Source: UBA965 sp964539815 (GTDB lineage Bacteria > Chloroflexota > Chloroflexia > Chloroflexales > Roseiflexaceae). Taken from it: a stretch of DNA of 64,000 nt. The notes beneath the pieces are model-generated. The model saw nothing but the letters and a program-made list of their open reading frames with translations. It did no database searches and was not told the DNA's origin. The translations under genes were made by a program, and so were the position numbers. Location: assembly GCA_964539815.1 (NCBI GenBank), contig CAZIKU010000001.1, positions 9,113-73,112 of the forward strand, given 5' to 3'. Shown here piece after piece: positions 1 to 9,275 of the stretch; positions within the stretch are counted from its first letter, which is position 1; the number at the start of each line of letters is the position of its first letter.

Positions 1-849
1 TATCCTATTATTGGGCATGATAAAGCGGCACATGCTGCTGCCTTGGCACGGCGTGTCAAATTGATTGTTGGTGTCGATTCGGTTGTGGGTATTGCACAAT
101 TACAAGCTGCTGCTCAAGCCGCAGATAGTGTTATCCATGTGCGTGTCGAGTTAGATACTGGACTTAATCGGTGTGGTACTGCAGCTTCGCAGATGGCTGA
201 ATTATGCGAAGTTGTGCGCTACAGTTCACATTTGCAGTTGGATGGAATCTTTACGTATCGCGGGGCGTGGTTTACCGGTGCCAATGGTCGTTCTGCCACC
301 GAACTTGGCCGTGAAGAGGCACAAATTATGGTCGATATGGCCACGCATTTGCGGCAATTAGGGTTGCCAATTCACTCGGTGAGTGTGGGTTCGACGCCCA
401 CAGGTATGGCATGTGCCACTGTGCCAGGAATTACCGAAATACGTCCCGGTACGTACGTGTTTGGTGATGACATGCAATTACTTAACGGGGCGTGCCAGCT
501 TGATGATGTCGCACTTCATATTCTGTGTACCGTGATAAGTCGGCCAAGTAAAACAACGGCTACTGTCGATGCTGGTTCCAAGACGTTCGCTGGTGATGTC
601 AATTACGAAAAAATGGGTTTGACTGGATATGCAACAGGGGTTGATGTCACCGCCTCGTTGGTACGGATGTCCGAAGAACATGGTGTATTACAGATTCCTG
701 AGACGCTCGATTTGCCCGTAGGGAGTCGAATCGCATTGCGTCCAATCCACGTCTGTACTACCGTTAATTTGTCGGATACAATCTATTTCGCCGATGCAGA
801 CGGGAATGCAACTCCTGTATTTGTCGCAGCTCGTGGGAAGCGCACGTAG
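1..849 (+). CDS. D-threonine aldolase / D-serine dehydratase-like PLP enzyme (5' end missing)
   Basis: The frame is open from the first base, so the N-terminus, including the expected PLP lysine, lies outside the window; 282 residues are visible. The protein matches the alanine-racemase-fold D-threonine aldolase/DSD1 family, which acts on D-3-hydroxy amino acids with PLP and a divalent metal. Supporting motifs are a racemase-barrel strand ending VELDTGLNRCG, the phosphate-region motif EIRPGTYVFGD, and near the C-terminus HVCTTVN, which matches the HxCxTVN metal site of this family. It is followed after 2 bases by an unrecognised gene, so the two are probably co-transcribed. The family is clear; the substrate (D-threonine, D-serine or other) cannot be told from the sequence. 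Confidence 0.8.
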   Translation, partial: YPIIGHDKAAHAAALARRVKLIVGVDSVVGIAQLQAAAQAADSVIHVRVELDTGLNRCGTAASQMAELCEVVRYSSHLQLDGIFTYRGAWFTGANGRSATELGREEAQIMVDMATHLRQLGLPIHSVSVGSTPTGMACATVPGITEIRPGTYVFGDDMQLLNGACQLDDVALHILCTVISRPSKTTATVDAGSKTFAGDVNYEKMGLTGYATGVDVTASLVRMSEEHGVLQIPETLDLPVGSRIALRPIHVCTTVNLSDTIYFADADGNATPVFVAARGKRT

Positions 850-851
850 AC

Positions 852-1829
852 ATGTCATCCGCAGACCTGCTGTCTGAACTTCCACCGCTTGATGCACACG
901 AAAACACGCTAATCTGTGCACTCTTTGATGCGGCACGGCGCCTTGACATACAATGCTCAATCGCTGATATTTTGCTTGCTACTGGCTGGGGGGTGTCGAT
1001 TGTCGCAGCGGAGGAGTGGTGTGATCCTGCCACGACACTCTGGCATCCAATGATGGTTGACCGCGCGATACCAGCACTTGCAAAACTCCACGCAGCACAA
1101 ATGGAACGACTCAGTGCAATAGGGCTGAGCTGTCGCAGTCTATGGTTCGCACGCACCGAAAAAGATGCCCTCAGTGATTTTGTGTTGCGTCATTGTGATG
1201 CGCACCATGTGATTGTGTTATGGGGTATGCATGGACCGCGGTACGCCGTGGTACAGCACGCGACTGCAACACATGTCACATCAGGTGAACAACCGCAATC
1301 TGCTGTTGCATATGATGCCATCGATGCGCGTGGTGGCATACACTGTGTGGTTGTATCGCGACTTCATCCGGTACCTTCTATGCCATACTGGGAATGGCTC
1401 ATTGCATCGTTGCATTTTTATCAACGAATCGAATTTGCCACACCAACCCATCCTATTCGTGCCACACAAACATGGCACGTTGGTGTTGGTGGGTGGGATG
1501 TGCTGTCATATGTGGCGCGACAGGCTGCGCCATTGTCGTTGGTTTCAACGCATGTCAGCAAAATCGTGCGAGACTATGCATGGCGGATAGCACATCTCAG
1601 GGAATTTTTCATGCATTTTCATGATGAAACAGTTCCTCTACGGCAGCGAGTGCGCGTGCGTACTGCAATCGATGATTGCTGTTTTTATATCGGAATATTG
1701 TACAAACAGTATGGATTCGTGCAGCACCATGGTGCGTTGACTACCACCGATGGTGAGTTGATTGCACAGGTGTGCAGCGATATCGCAATTACACTGCGTG
1801 ATTTGACGAATTATTTAGGGGAGAAATGA
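852..1829 (+). CDS. Unrecognised 325-aa protein, weakly BtrH/C39-like at the N-terminus
   Basis: A long intact frame with no signal peptide or membrane segment. The first 50 residues (PLDAHENTLICALFDAARR, then a glycine-rich turn) faintly resemble the N-terminal domain of BtrH-like acyltransferases and C39-like peptidases, where a conserved substrate-handling region opens in this way, but no catalytic Cys-His pair can be assigned with confidence. The protein is rich in His, Trp and Cys. It starts 2 bases after the aldolase-like gene, so a role linked to that enzyme is possible. Its stop codon lies one base from the 3' end of the opposing tRNA gene. Function unknown. Confidence 0.7.
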   Translation: MSSADLLSELPPLDAHENTLICALFDAARRLDIQCSIADILLATGWGVSIVAAEEWCDPATTLWHPMMVDRAIPALAKLHAAQMERLSAIGLSCRSLWFARTEKDALSDFVLRHCDAHHVIVLWGMHGPRYAVVQHATATHVTSGEQPQSAVAYDAIDARGGIHCVVVSRLHPVPSMPYWEWLIASLHFYQRIEFATPTHPIRATQTWHVGVGGWDVLSYVARQAAPLSLVSTHVSKIVRDYAWRIAHLREFFMHFHDETVPLRQRVRVRTAIDDCCFYIGILYKQYGFVQHHGALTTTDGELIAQVCSDIAITLRDLTNYLGEK

Positions 1830-1830
1830 G

Positions 1831-1905
1831 TGGTGGGCCGAACAGGATTCGAACCTGTAACCAAGTCGTTATGAGCGACGTGCTCTGCCTTTGAGCTATC
1901 GGCCC
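1831..1905 (-). tRNA. tRNA with CAT anticodon (elongator Met or Ile2)
   Basis: A 75-nt cloverleaf with encoded CCA: acceptor GGGCCGA pairs with TCGGCCC, the D stem is GCTC/GAGC, the anticodon loop is CTCATAA and the T loop is TTCGAAT. The G1-C72 pair rules out an initiator tRNA. CAT could be elongator Met or the lysidine-modified isoleucine tRNA; the sequence alone does not settle this. The anticodon stem has four good pairs and one C-T mismatch. Confidence 0.93.
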
Positions 1906-1913
1906 GTATGCAT

Positions 1914-1942
1914 ATGGTAGCATGTGCATGCATTGCTGGCAA
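1914..1942 (-). promoter_or_regulatory. Sigma-70-type promoter of the CAT tRNA
   Basis: On the minus strand TTGCCA and TACCAT are separated by exactly 17 bases, and a TG sits one base before the -10 hexamer (extended -10). The predicted start point is about two bases before the mature tRNA 5' end. Confidence 0.6.
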
Positions 1943-1964
1943 ATACCAGAATGTTAATTGTGGA

Positions 1965-3440
1965 TCAAGAGCAGCTATTTTTGACGAGTTTACAGCGGTC
2001 AAACAAATCTATGCTGCGTTCCCAAATGCGCTGCGGCAACGACCATTGCCATTGCCAAAGTTGTGGCCATGTCAGCCCACGGCGTAGTTGTGTCTCGTTG
2101 TTGAATAGTGTGGCATTTGCAATTAGCCCCATATTCCAGCAAATAAACAATGCAATTACTACGCCTAGTACGGTGATTGGGATGCGCGATTGTAGTTTGC
2201 TGACGAACGTGGCAAGCCCAACGATGAATATCGGTGAGCATTCAATGTAGCGCCGGAATCCGAATGCACCACTCAGATGCCATGTGGTGCCAAATGCACC
2301 ATTAATCCAGACTTGCAGGGCAAACGCAACGAGCATCGCACCACCAATCAATGGATTGCTCCAGACAAATATCCCCAATCCAATCAATGCCACGGCTATT
2401 ATCGGACTCCACACGAGTGCTCCACGACTCCACGCGGGGACAGACACTGGCTCGATGCCAACATTACAATAGGCAGCAGGTGAGGGATCGTAGTCGATTA
2501 GCGTATCTATCGCATGAGGGCTACATAAATTGAGTTTCCCGGAGACTTCTCGGGCAGGCAGTGGTGTCCCATTGACCGCCCAATATGCAACGAATTGTGG
2601 TGTCAGTATGGCGAGAAATACCACAGCACAAATGCCGATCCGGATTACAAGTGGTTTGTATTGCGTGGTATTTGCAGTTCTCCAGAGCTGCCACAAATTG
2701 AATGCCACTGTGATTGCAGGTAATGCCAACATGAGAATGAGTTGCTCACGCACCAGGTACAACATTCCCGCCGATAGGCCGAGTAGTGCCCAGGATCGGT
2801 AGGAGCTCTGGTGTTGCTGTGTTTTCCACCATAGCCAAATGAAACAACTGGTCACAAAAAAGCCGTTGGCGTGGGCGAACGGCATTTGGATCGTCATGTA
2901 GTATACAAGTGGTGTCGCGAGCCAAATACCGATGGTTGCTAGAGTTGCCGGGAGCGCATCAAACCAGTTGCGCGTGAGTCTGCGGCAAATGAGCAATCCG
3001 ACAAACGCGTAGAGCGCAGACGCATAACACACTGCTCGTTGATATGGCCAACTATAGCCATCTGCGGGGATATGGCGCGCAATACCTACACCGTGCAAAC
3101 TTTGTAGCACGACATCCGTGGCAATAAACCACGGAGCCCACAAGATGGCTGAACCAACCGGCGCAATGTTGCCGTAGAGACCGGTTAGCGGTCGGATTCT
3201 GTTTGGTTGTAGCAGACTCCGTTCAATGCCAGATTGCGGATTAAGCTGTGCAAATGTTTCGTATTCATTTTGGAAGTCTACGTCATGATCTTTCCAAATC
3301 GAACGAACCCATGCATAGTACTGCACTTCGTCCGTGGCGTAGACACGAGGTAACGAGCCCACCAAGCAAACGCACATGATAACGCCGAGCACGAGGTGCC
3401 CGGCGTCCTGTATATACCTGTGAGCGAAGAATTGCCGCAT
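1965..3440 (-). CDS. Polytopic GT-C-like membrane protein
   Basis: 491 residues with about a dozen hydrophobic segments. After the first membrane helix there is an acidic pair in a short extracytoplasmic loop (YATDEVQYY), the usual place of the catalytic acid in GT-C glycosyltransferases that use polyprenyl-phosphate sugars. A soluble loop of about 60 residues and a second one with Cys residues (NLCSPHAID, AAYCNVG) follow. It starts 3 bases after the secreted protein gene, is last in the long minus-strand glycan run, and has no clear Shine-Dalgarno, so it is probably translated by coupling. GT-C membership is inferred from topology and the acidic loop, not from a full motif match. Confidence 0.65.
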   Translation of the reverse strand: MRQFFAHRYIQDAGHLVLGVIMCVCLVGSLPRVYATDEVQYYAWVRSIWKDHDVDFQNEYETFAQLNPQSGIERSLLQPNRIRPLTGLYGNIAPVGSAILWAPWFIATDVVLQSLHGVGIARHIPADGYSWPYQRAVCYASALYAFVGLLICRRLTRNWFDALPATLATIGIWLATPLVYYMTIQMPFAHANGFFVTSCFIWLWWKTQQHQSSYRSWALLGLSAGMLYLVREQLILMLALPAITVAFNLWQLWRTANTTQYKPLVIRIGICAVVFLAILTPQFVAYWAVNGTPLPAREVSGKLNLCSPHAIDTLIDYDPSPAAYCNVGIEPVSVPAWSRGALVWSPIIAVALIGLGIFVWSNPLIGGAMLVAFALQVWINGAFGTTWHLSGAFGFRRYIECSPIFIVGLATFVSKLQSRIPITVLGVVIALFICWNMGLIANATLFNNETQLRRGLTWPQLWQWQWSLPQRIWERSIDLFDRCKLVKNSCS

Positions 3441-3443
3441 TGA

Positions 3444-5852
3444 TTAGCGTTGTCCAAATGCAATAGGAGCGAACGATTTGTATGTGGTCATTGTAACACT
3501 TGTGGTTGTCGAGATTGCCGTGGTGCTCGCATTCCCTGCTCCATCCAAAAAGCGAACATATGTACAGTATGTGCCACTTGCTGCTGGTGTAGACAAGCCG
3601 TTAAGCAAGTTCCAAGACACACTCGGTGAAGATGGGTCAATCGGTACTGCTCCCCAGCGTAAATCAGTAGAAGTATCTGCTGGGCAGCTGCCACTCTGCA
3701 CGGCATTTGCGACCCAAATACCCCAGTACGGCTTGGAAGCAGTCGAATTATAGATGGTATCCGAGACACTTCCACCACTCAACGACAACGTACCTGTAAA
3801 TGCACCACTAGATGCAGGAGTAAATGACAGTGATGGAGGTGTTGTTACACTAGGCGGTTCAACGTCCATAATGAGTGACCGCATTCCGCGTGTTTCACTA
3901 TTAAGGGCACCGTCTGTCAACGTCAGCGAAATACCTACAGTACTAGTGATTGCGTTCAATCCTACAGGGATGCTCTGATTGAGCATTGATGGTAGATACG
4001 TCACTCTGTTCCCGTTGACCTCAAATGTATTGAGCCCAGAAGGATCAGTGACGCCAGTGATTTTGAGAATGCCAGTCGATGAACGTGTGTGGCCTGAATC
4101 GGTATACGATGAACCACGCATACTGTAGGTGTCGAGATAGTATGGTGTTGTGCTGGTGTTCGATAGTGTTGCGGTTGCCCCAACGGTCGCCACCGTGTCA
4201 ACAGTAATACTTGCTGTCATCCATGAATCAACAGGGCGAAGCGAATCATCCAACAGCCGTACATGGATGTAGTTGAGCGCGTTTGCTGTGAGCCCAGTAA
4301 CCCCAATTGTGCCATGCGCAACCGAGAAGGGCGCCACTTTGGTGTTATCAATTGTCGCTGGAGGAGTTGCACTGTTCGATGCAACCGCATAATACTTTGT
4401 GGCTGGACATGTTAGTCGCGTGTATATGGCGCCACCAATCGATGTGTTGTTTACGAACGATGCACCAGATTCAAGTACCAAATTCGAGCGACATTTTGTT
4501 AATTGTCCCTTGAGCGGTGTTCCATAGGATGCGATATATGTGCCGTGAATCGAACTATTTCCTTCAAGGACATACACTGCAATAAGTCGTGTTTGGCCAT
4601 TTACGTCCGCTAATGCAAGACTTGGACTACCAAAATGCGCAGGTGCCGTAGAAGGAAGGAATTTTTCGGACCACGTACTGTTGTAGTACAGAGCGACCTT
4701 GCCAAATCCACCACTCCCTGGAACTCCCGATGGAAGCTTGTATGTGATACCAATACCGAATGCAATATTACCGTCTTCATCTACATACATGCTTGTGCCA
4801 CCAAAGAGGTTTTCGAGGTTGATGAATGGTGAGAGTAAGGTTGGCATCGGACCATTGAGTCCACTCCACTGTTTGGTGGTCATATCGTAGCGCCATACCA
4901 TGGTGGCACGTGATGAACCGCCCCGTTGGACAGAAAGTAATGTGAGATATAAATTTCCATCTTCGCCTACGACTGCATGTGGTGTTTGGCACCCGTAGAG
5001 CGGTGATACACTTCCTGGGCCATTACACGGTATGTAACCCACGCCGTTCTGAGTGATATTCAATGGGTTTTTCTCGACTTGTGCGACTGGGTCATAAAAG
5101 ACCGCCCAAAGGCTCCCTTCGCTCTGATCTCCCATCACAAAGAACATGCCATTGGGTAGACCAACAATCGCGTCGTAGTTCTTGCCGACTTTCGAGCCGA
5201 AATTTCGCCAACTTGCAGTAATTGAAGCCATTGTTTTGACAGTTTCGATTGATAATACTGCATATGCAGGCACAATTGCTTCGCCACCGTTAAATGACGA
5301 TACTGCGATTGCAATATGGTTTGTTGTTACCGCCAGTGATGTAAATGTGTGAAACATTTTCCCTGTATTTGTTGCAATCTTGCGTTTAAGCATCCCTTGG
5401 AACGGGCTGCTTGCAGGGGCGTCGTTGGGAATCATCAGCAATCGGTAGTAGCCTGCCGAGCCTTTGCCGACAAATATATTCCCAGTTGCATCTGCCACCG
5501 CAAGTGCAGGGTTGTATTTAACGGTAAATGCAGTGTAGTTGTCTTCTATTGCGTCTTGATAGACTGCCACCACAGGACAAACGCCTTCACCGATACTGTT
5601 CGGGTCAACCACAATGATCGACGTGTATGCTTTGTTCACCATGTCGGTATATGACGACACGGAACGTGTGATATACAGAAGTCCGTTGTTGTGGAGTACT
5701 ACGGATCCACCCCACGTGATGAGGCCGTTATTCAAGCGACAGTTGGAGGCGCGAAGCAAATCATTGGCTGCAGCGGCGGGTTTTGGTTGACTCACGAACG
5801 TCGCTACTACCACGGCGAACAGACATATAAATCGTAATATTCGTTGATGCAT
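3444..5852 (-). CDS. Secreted propeller-like protein with Ig-like C-terminal domains
   Basis: 802 residues with a classical signal peptide (hydrophobic stretch followed by PAAAA). Residues of about 35-450 contain repeated blade-like segments with YITRS, GNIFVGKGSAG, LYLTLLSVQRGG and DEDGNIAFGIG, which suggests a beta-propeller. The rest is Ser/Thr-rich with Ig-like strands (SITVDTVAT, LSLTLTDG) and ends in a typical domain with GAGNAS. No catalytic motif was seen. Shine-Dalgarno GAGGA lies 4 bases before the ATG. It lies between glycosyltransferase genes, so it may be a displayed or glycosylated surface protein; this is inference. Confidence 0.7.
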   Translation of the reverse strand: MHQRILRFICLFAVVVATFVSQPKPAAAANDLLRASNCRLNNGLITWGGSVVLHNNGLLYITRSVSSYTDMVNKAYTSIIVVDPNSIGEGVCPVVAVYQDAIEDNYTAFTVKYNPALAVADATGNIFVGKGSAGYYRLLMIPNDAPASSPFQGMLKRKIATNTGKMFHTFTSLAVTTNHIAIAVSSFNGGEAIVPAYAVLSIETVKTMASITASWRNFGSKVGKNYDAIVGLPNGMFFVMGDQSEGSLWAVFYDPVAQVEKNPLNITQNGVGYIPCNGPGSVSPLYGCQTPHAVVGEDGNLYLTLLSVQRGGSSRATMVWRYDMTTKQWSGLNGPMPTLLSPFINLENLFGGTSMYVDEDGNIAFGIGITYKLPSGVPGSGGFGKVALYYNSTWSEKFLPSTAPAHFGSPSLALADVNGQTRLIAVYVLEGNSSIHGTYIASYGTPLKGQLTKCRSNLVLESGASFVNNTSIGGAIYTRLTCPATKYYAVASNSATPPATIDNTKVAPFSVAHGTIGVTGLTANALNYIHVRLLDDSLRPVDSWMTASITVDTVATVGATATLSNTSTTPYYLDTYSMRGSSYTDSGHTRSSTGILKITGVTDPSGLNTFEVNGNRVTYLPSMLNQSIPVGLNAITSTVGISLTLTDGALNSETRGMRSLIMDVEPPSVTTPPSLSFTPASSGAFTGTLSLSGGSVSDTIYNSTASKPYWGIWVANAVQSGSCPADTSTDLRWGAVPIDPSSPSVSWNLLNGLSTPAASGTYCTYVRFLDGAGNASTTAISTTTSVTMTTYKSFAPIAFGQR

Positions 5853-5880
5853 AATTTCCTCGCTTATCCCTCCATTTCAT

Positions 5881-5899
5881 CATACTCTAGGGAAGTATG
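5881..5899. repeat. Inverted repeat in the leader of the secreted-protein gene
   Basis: CATACT and AGTATG face each other across 7 bases, about 30 bases upstream of the ATG of the secreted protein. It could be an operator or a small mRNA hairpin. No clear promoter hexamers were found in the 121-base gap around it. Confidence 0.35.
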
Positions 5900-5973
5900 T
5901 GAATTAAATAGCTCTTTATGAGCGCTATCTGATGTCTATCTGATATCTGTGACGATAAACACATGCATATTGT

Positions 5974-6762
5974 TCACACTGGCGGTCGTTGGAATATAGC
6001 CAGAAGCATTGAACGACTGCTCGGAATGACTTTCGTCACAATAGAAATTAGTGCTTTAGCTACCCAACGATGAGGTGCCTGGAAGAGTCGTTTGGTTTCG
6101 AGACCGACTGGTTCATAGGCCGCGATAAACTCCTTGCTAGTGACTGTGTAGCCACATTGTGCGCTTAGCCATTCTAGTTGCGCCATACTGAATAGTCGAC
6201 TATGCGTGTAATAACGGGCATCATGCCGTAGCAATGCCCAGCGTTGGAATTCTGCGTCGTGATCAAATGGTCGCATCAGCACCACATCAAAGAGTGTGCG
6301 TAAACGACTTTTGAAGTAAAACTGGTTGGGCGTACTTATGCATAGATATCCACCAGGAGCGAGCAAACGATAGAAGGTTTCCAGTGCTTCAAGTGGTGGA
6401 TTCGCCAAGTGTTCGATGACTTCCGAGAATACGATAATATCGAAGCTACCATCTGCATATGGAGGTGCTTCGATGTCAATATTCCATCTGCGTACTTCTA
6501 CTCCGAGACGTTGCCAGACCTCGGTGCGATGTTCTGGGAATAAGTCAGTCCCCGACACTGAAAAGCCAGCGTGGACGAGCATTTCGGTGAATTGTCCTGG
6601 ATTCACGCCGATTTCCAAGACGCGTTTGCCAGGGAGCGCTATAATCGCTGCCAACATTGCGGTAAAACGGAAGCGGTGATAGCGATAGTATTCACTTTTG
6701 TGTTCAGGTGTGTTATTCGGATACGCACGGACAATATCTGCTGCACGTTGATAATTCGACAT
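5974..6762 (-). CDS. Class I SAM-dependent methyltransferase
   Basis: 262 residues. Motif I is RVLEIGVNPGQ, the following acidic strand is SGTDLFPEH, and the FDIIVFSEVIEHLANP stretch and LAPGGYL loop are those of UbiE/Methyltransf_11-type enzymes. The start at 6762 is preferred because AGGAG lies 7 bases upstream and the longer reading would overlap the preceding gene. It is the last enzyme of the glycosyltransferase run, so it probably methylates a sugar or glycan intermediate, but the acceptor is not visible. The protein is cytoplasmic. Confidence 0.82.
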   Translation of the reverse strand: MSNYQRAADIVRAYPNNTPEHKSEYYRYHRFRFTAMLAAIIALPGKRVLEIGVNPGQFTEMLVHAGFSVSGTDLFPEHRTEVWQRLGVEVRRWNIDIEAPPYADGSFDIIVFSEVIEHLANPPLEALETFYRLLAPGGYLCISTPNQFYFKSRLRTLFDVVLMRPFDHDAEFQRWALLRHDARYYTHSRLFSMAQLEWLSAQCGYTVTSKEFIAAYEPVGLETKRLFQAPHRWVAKALISIVTKVIPSSRSMLLAIFQRPPV

Positions 6763-6770
6763 ACCCGCTC

Positions 6771-8000
6771 CTATAATTCCAGTGCGCGACGACAAATCGC
6801 CACCAATTCTGACGCACGATTACGATAGGTATGTGGTGCCACGGCCTGTAACCCTGCAGTTGCATATGATTGACATAAATCTGGGTTATTCAACAAATTC
6901 GTGAGCTGTTTTGTCAACGACGATTCGTCCCCACGCACGAATGTGCATGCGCCATTCTCACCAATGATCTCGCGTAATGCGGGCATGTCAGGACATATCA
7001 CTACACGTCCGGTGGCGAGATATTCGAATAATTTGAGTGGTGATGCGGTTTCATCAGTCACGGTATCTGGTATCGCCAAAATAGTGCTGGCTCGGAGATA
7101 CTCCGCTACCGTGGTTTGTGGGACAACCCCGACAAATGTGACCAAGTCTGTGATATTGAGTGACGCTACTAATTGACGTAACTCCAGGACTTCTTGTGTT
7201 CGGCCACCAATAAAAATGAGACGCGTGTGCTGGCGCACCTGAGGCGCAAGTCGTGCGAATGCTCGTACCAATAGATCTAGTCGACGATAAGCAAATGTCA
7301 ACCCTGCATAGGTAATGACATTGATGTCTGATGCAATGCCCAACGCTTGGCGTGATTCATTCATGTTGCCTGGTGTGTAGAGTGCATCATTATATGCATC
7401 AGGCAGGATATCAACGTGCTGCGAATCTCGTAACGTTTCGCGAGCGAGCAGTGTACGAAACGCCTGCGTCAACGATACGAGCCGTTTGGGCTTGGATATT
7501 GTGATGTCATCGATGCGACGCACCAACGATTGTGCCCATGATTCCTTTGGTCGAGAGTGATTTGTATGCTCTAAATGATGGACTTCGTAGACTACTTGTG
7601 CACCGCACCATCGTGTCGCATACAAAGAAAACCAGTACGCACATATAACTTCACGCACATAGATGACATCGATTCGTGCGCCACGCCATTTACGCCAGCG
7701 CATTATCCACAGCACTAACCAAGCGAAGACGCTACGCTCTAGGTAATACCACAACGTCGATTTATATAGCCGCGATAAACGACCAATGCCAATACGTGGC
7801 AAGTAGTTGACACCTAATTCATCGAATGGATTGGCTTCACGTGTCATGCGTGGGATGAAAATTTGCGTGTCTGGGGCAATCGCTTTGAGTTCTCGCAATG
7901 TGGAATACGTTTGTACCGCATTCGCAGAGGCTAACGTCAAGCTAGTGGGATATGCAATGTAATAAATTGTCGGTGATTGTGAATGCTTGTCTATTTGCAT
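6771..8000 (-). CDS. GT4 glycosyltransferase
   Basis: 409 residues of GT-B fold. The C-terminal nucleotide-sugar site is visible as SPLKLFEYLATGRVVI with the preceding IPDTVTDE, matching the EX7E region of GT4 retaining transferases, and the linker INVITYAGLTFAYRRLDLL is typical of the second Rossmann domain. It overlaps the upstream glycosyltransferase by 10 bases, which indicates translational coupling. A hydrophobic segment near residue 85 (SVFAWLVLWIMRW) may bind it to the membrane. Donor and acceptor sugars are unknown. Confidence 0.85.
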   Translation of the reverse strand: MQIDKHSQSPTIYYIAYPTSLTLASANAVQTYSTLRELKAIAPDTQIFIPRMTREANPFDELGVNYLPRIGIGRLSRLYKSTLWYYLERSVFAWLVLWIMRWRKWRGARIDVIYVREVICAYWFSLYATRWCGAQVVYEVHHLEHTNHSRPKESWAQSLVRRIDDITISKPKRLVSLTQAFRTLLARETLRDSQHVDILPDAYNDALYTPGNMNESRQALGIASDINVITYAGLTFAYRRLDLLVRAFARLAPQVRQHTRLIFIGGRTQEVLELRQLVASLNITDLVTFVGVVPQTTVAEYLRASTILAIPDTVTDETASPLKLFEYLATGRVVICPDMPALREIIGENGACTFVRGDESSLTKQLTNLLNNPDLCQSYATAGLQAVAPHTYRNRASELVAICRRALEL

Positions 8001-9220
8001 AAACCATGTTCCCGATACGTAGCTAAGAGATCATCAGCGATTTTGCTGGCACGAAAGTCTTCGGCAAATGCTGGGCAACGTGCTTGTAATGTGCTGTAGC
8101 GAGCGAGTGCCCGTGTGATACCTGCTGCAAGCGACGCGGCATCTTGCGGCTCGACCACTTCACCACAATCTGCGTCTTTGACGTAATCGCTCGCACCGGT
8201 GGTGCGCGTGACAACGGGAGGAGTGCCGACTGCGGTGGCTTCGATTACCACACGACTGAATGATTCTGCCACAGAAGGGATTACCGCTATATCACACCCC
8301 GCCATGTATTCTGCAGCTTGATGGTGCGCTACCCCGCCAATTTGATGGACACGATCTGCCACACCGAGTGCCACCGCACGCTGTTGCAAGTACGCACCAT
8401 AATCGCCGAACTTTGCAGTGCTCCGATTGCCACCCACAATGACAGCATGCGCATCAATTCCTTGTGCGATGAGCGACGGTAATGCTTCGACGAGGTATTC
8501 TATGCCTTTGAACGGATGCAGCCGATTGAGGCTGAGTATCAATGTTGCTTGTGGATTCCACCCATGACGTGCACAGATTTGGGCACGTGACGTGTGGCGA
8601 AACGAATCACTATCGACGCCATGTGGTGGGTATGTTGGTTCTGTAATGTTGTAGGGGATTGCGACGACATTACTCGGTGGTGCGTTATATGTTGCGACGA
8701 CAAGTGTGGCTATCTGACGTGAATCTGCGCGTACAAGATTGGCATGACTAACAACCCAACGAACCGCTTGGCGTACAAACCAATTGCGTGCATACCCATA
8801 ATCAAAGGCAGGAACGGCCATCACATCAGCACCGGGTAATGTGACAGCCACAGGTGTGTGATCGTTTCGCGCAAGCATGACAATAAGTCCGAGTGGAAAT
8901 GAGGTTTCGATATGAATCAAGTCATAATGCTGGCGTGTCAATAATACACGAAAGCCTTGCCATGCACCAAACAAATACGGATAACCCGTCAACCAGCCTA
9001 GTACACGGTTGGCTAATTTATCGAACAATGTGCTCGAGGTTGGAATATGCTGTACTGTGATGTCGTCCATGACGAACGTGCTGATTTGATGCTCGCGTGA
9101 CGAGAGTGACGCAACGTGTGTCTCATGTCCTTGTGCATTCCAATGTGCAATCACTTCGGTGTGCATCAGGTTTCCCACGGCATCTTTGTCGTATCGTGGG
9201 ATGCAATACAGAATCCGCAT
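7991..9220 (-). CDS. GT4 glycosyltransferase
   Basis: 409 residues, GT-B fold. The N-terminus MRILYCIPRYDKD, the linker ATLILSLNRLHPFKGIEYL and the donor site PSVAESFSRVVIEATAVGTP, with two Glu eight apart, are those of GT4 enzymes. Shine-Dalgarno AAGGGAT lies 8 bases before the ATG, and a good promoter sits just upstream, so this gene can also start its own transcript within the run. Probably cytoplasmic and acting on a lipid-linked glycan; the sugar is unknown. Confidence 0.87.
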   Translation of the reverse strand: MRILYCIPRYDKDAVGNLMHTEVIAHWNAQGHETHVASLSSREHQISTFVMDDITVQHIPTSSTLFDKLANRVLGWLTGYPYLFGAWQGFRVLLTRQHYDLIHIETSFPLGLIVMLARNDHTPVAVTLPGADVMAVPAFDYGYARNWFVRQAVRWVVSHANLVRADSRQIATLVVATYNAPPSNVVAIPYNITEPTYPPHGVDSDSFRHTSRAQICARHGWNPQATLILSLNRLHPFKGIEYLVEALPSLIAQGIDAHAVIVGGNRSTAKFGDYGAYLQQRAVALGVADRVHQIGGVAHHQAAEYMAGCDIAVIPSVAESFSRVVIEATAVGTPPVVTRTTGASDYVKDADCGEVVEPQDAASLAAGITRALARYSTLQARCPAFAEDFRASKIADDLLATYREHGLCK

Positions 9221-9247
9221 GAGTTATCCCTTAGTACTATTGATTGT

Positions 9248-9275
9248 AGTATATCATGGATTTTTAGTTTGTAAA
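9248..9275 (-). promoter_or_regulatory. Internal promoter of the glycan operon
   Basis: TTTACA and TATACT on the minus strand are 16 bases apart, with the -35 reaching into the 3' end of the upstream glycosyltransferase. The predicted transcript would carry a leader of about 20 bases with a good Shine-Dalgarno. Confidence 0.5.

Noticed and set aside
5905..5930. Imperfect hairpin around GCTC/GAGC in the gap after the methyltransferase gene
   Set aside because: The stem is short and interrupted; it cannot be separated from chance.
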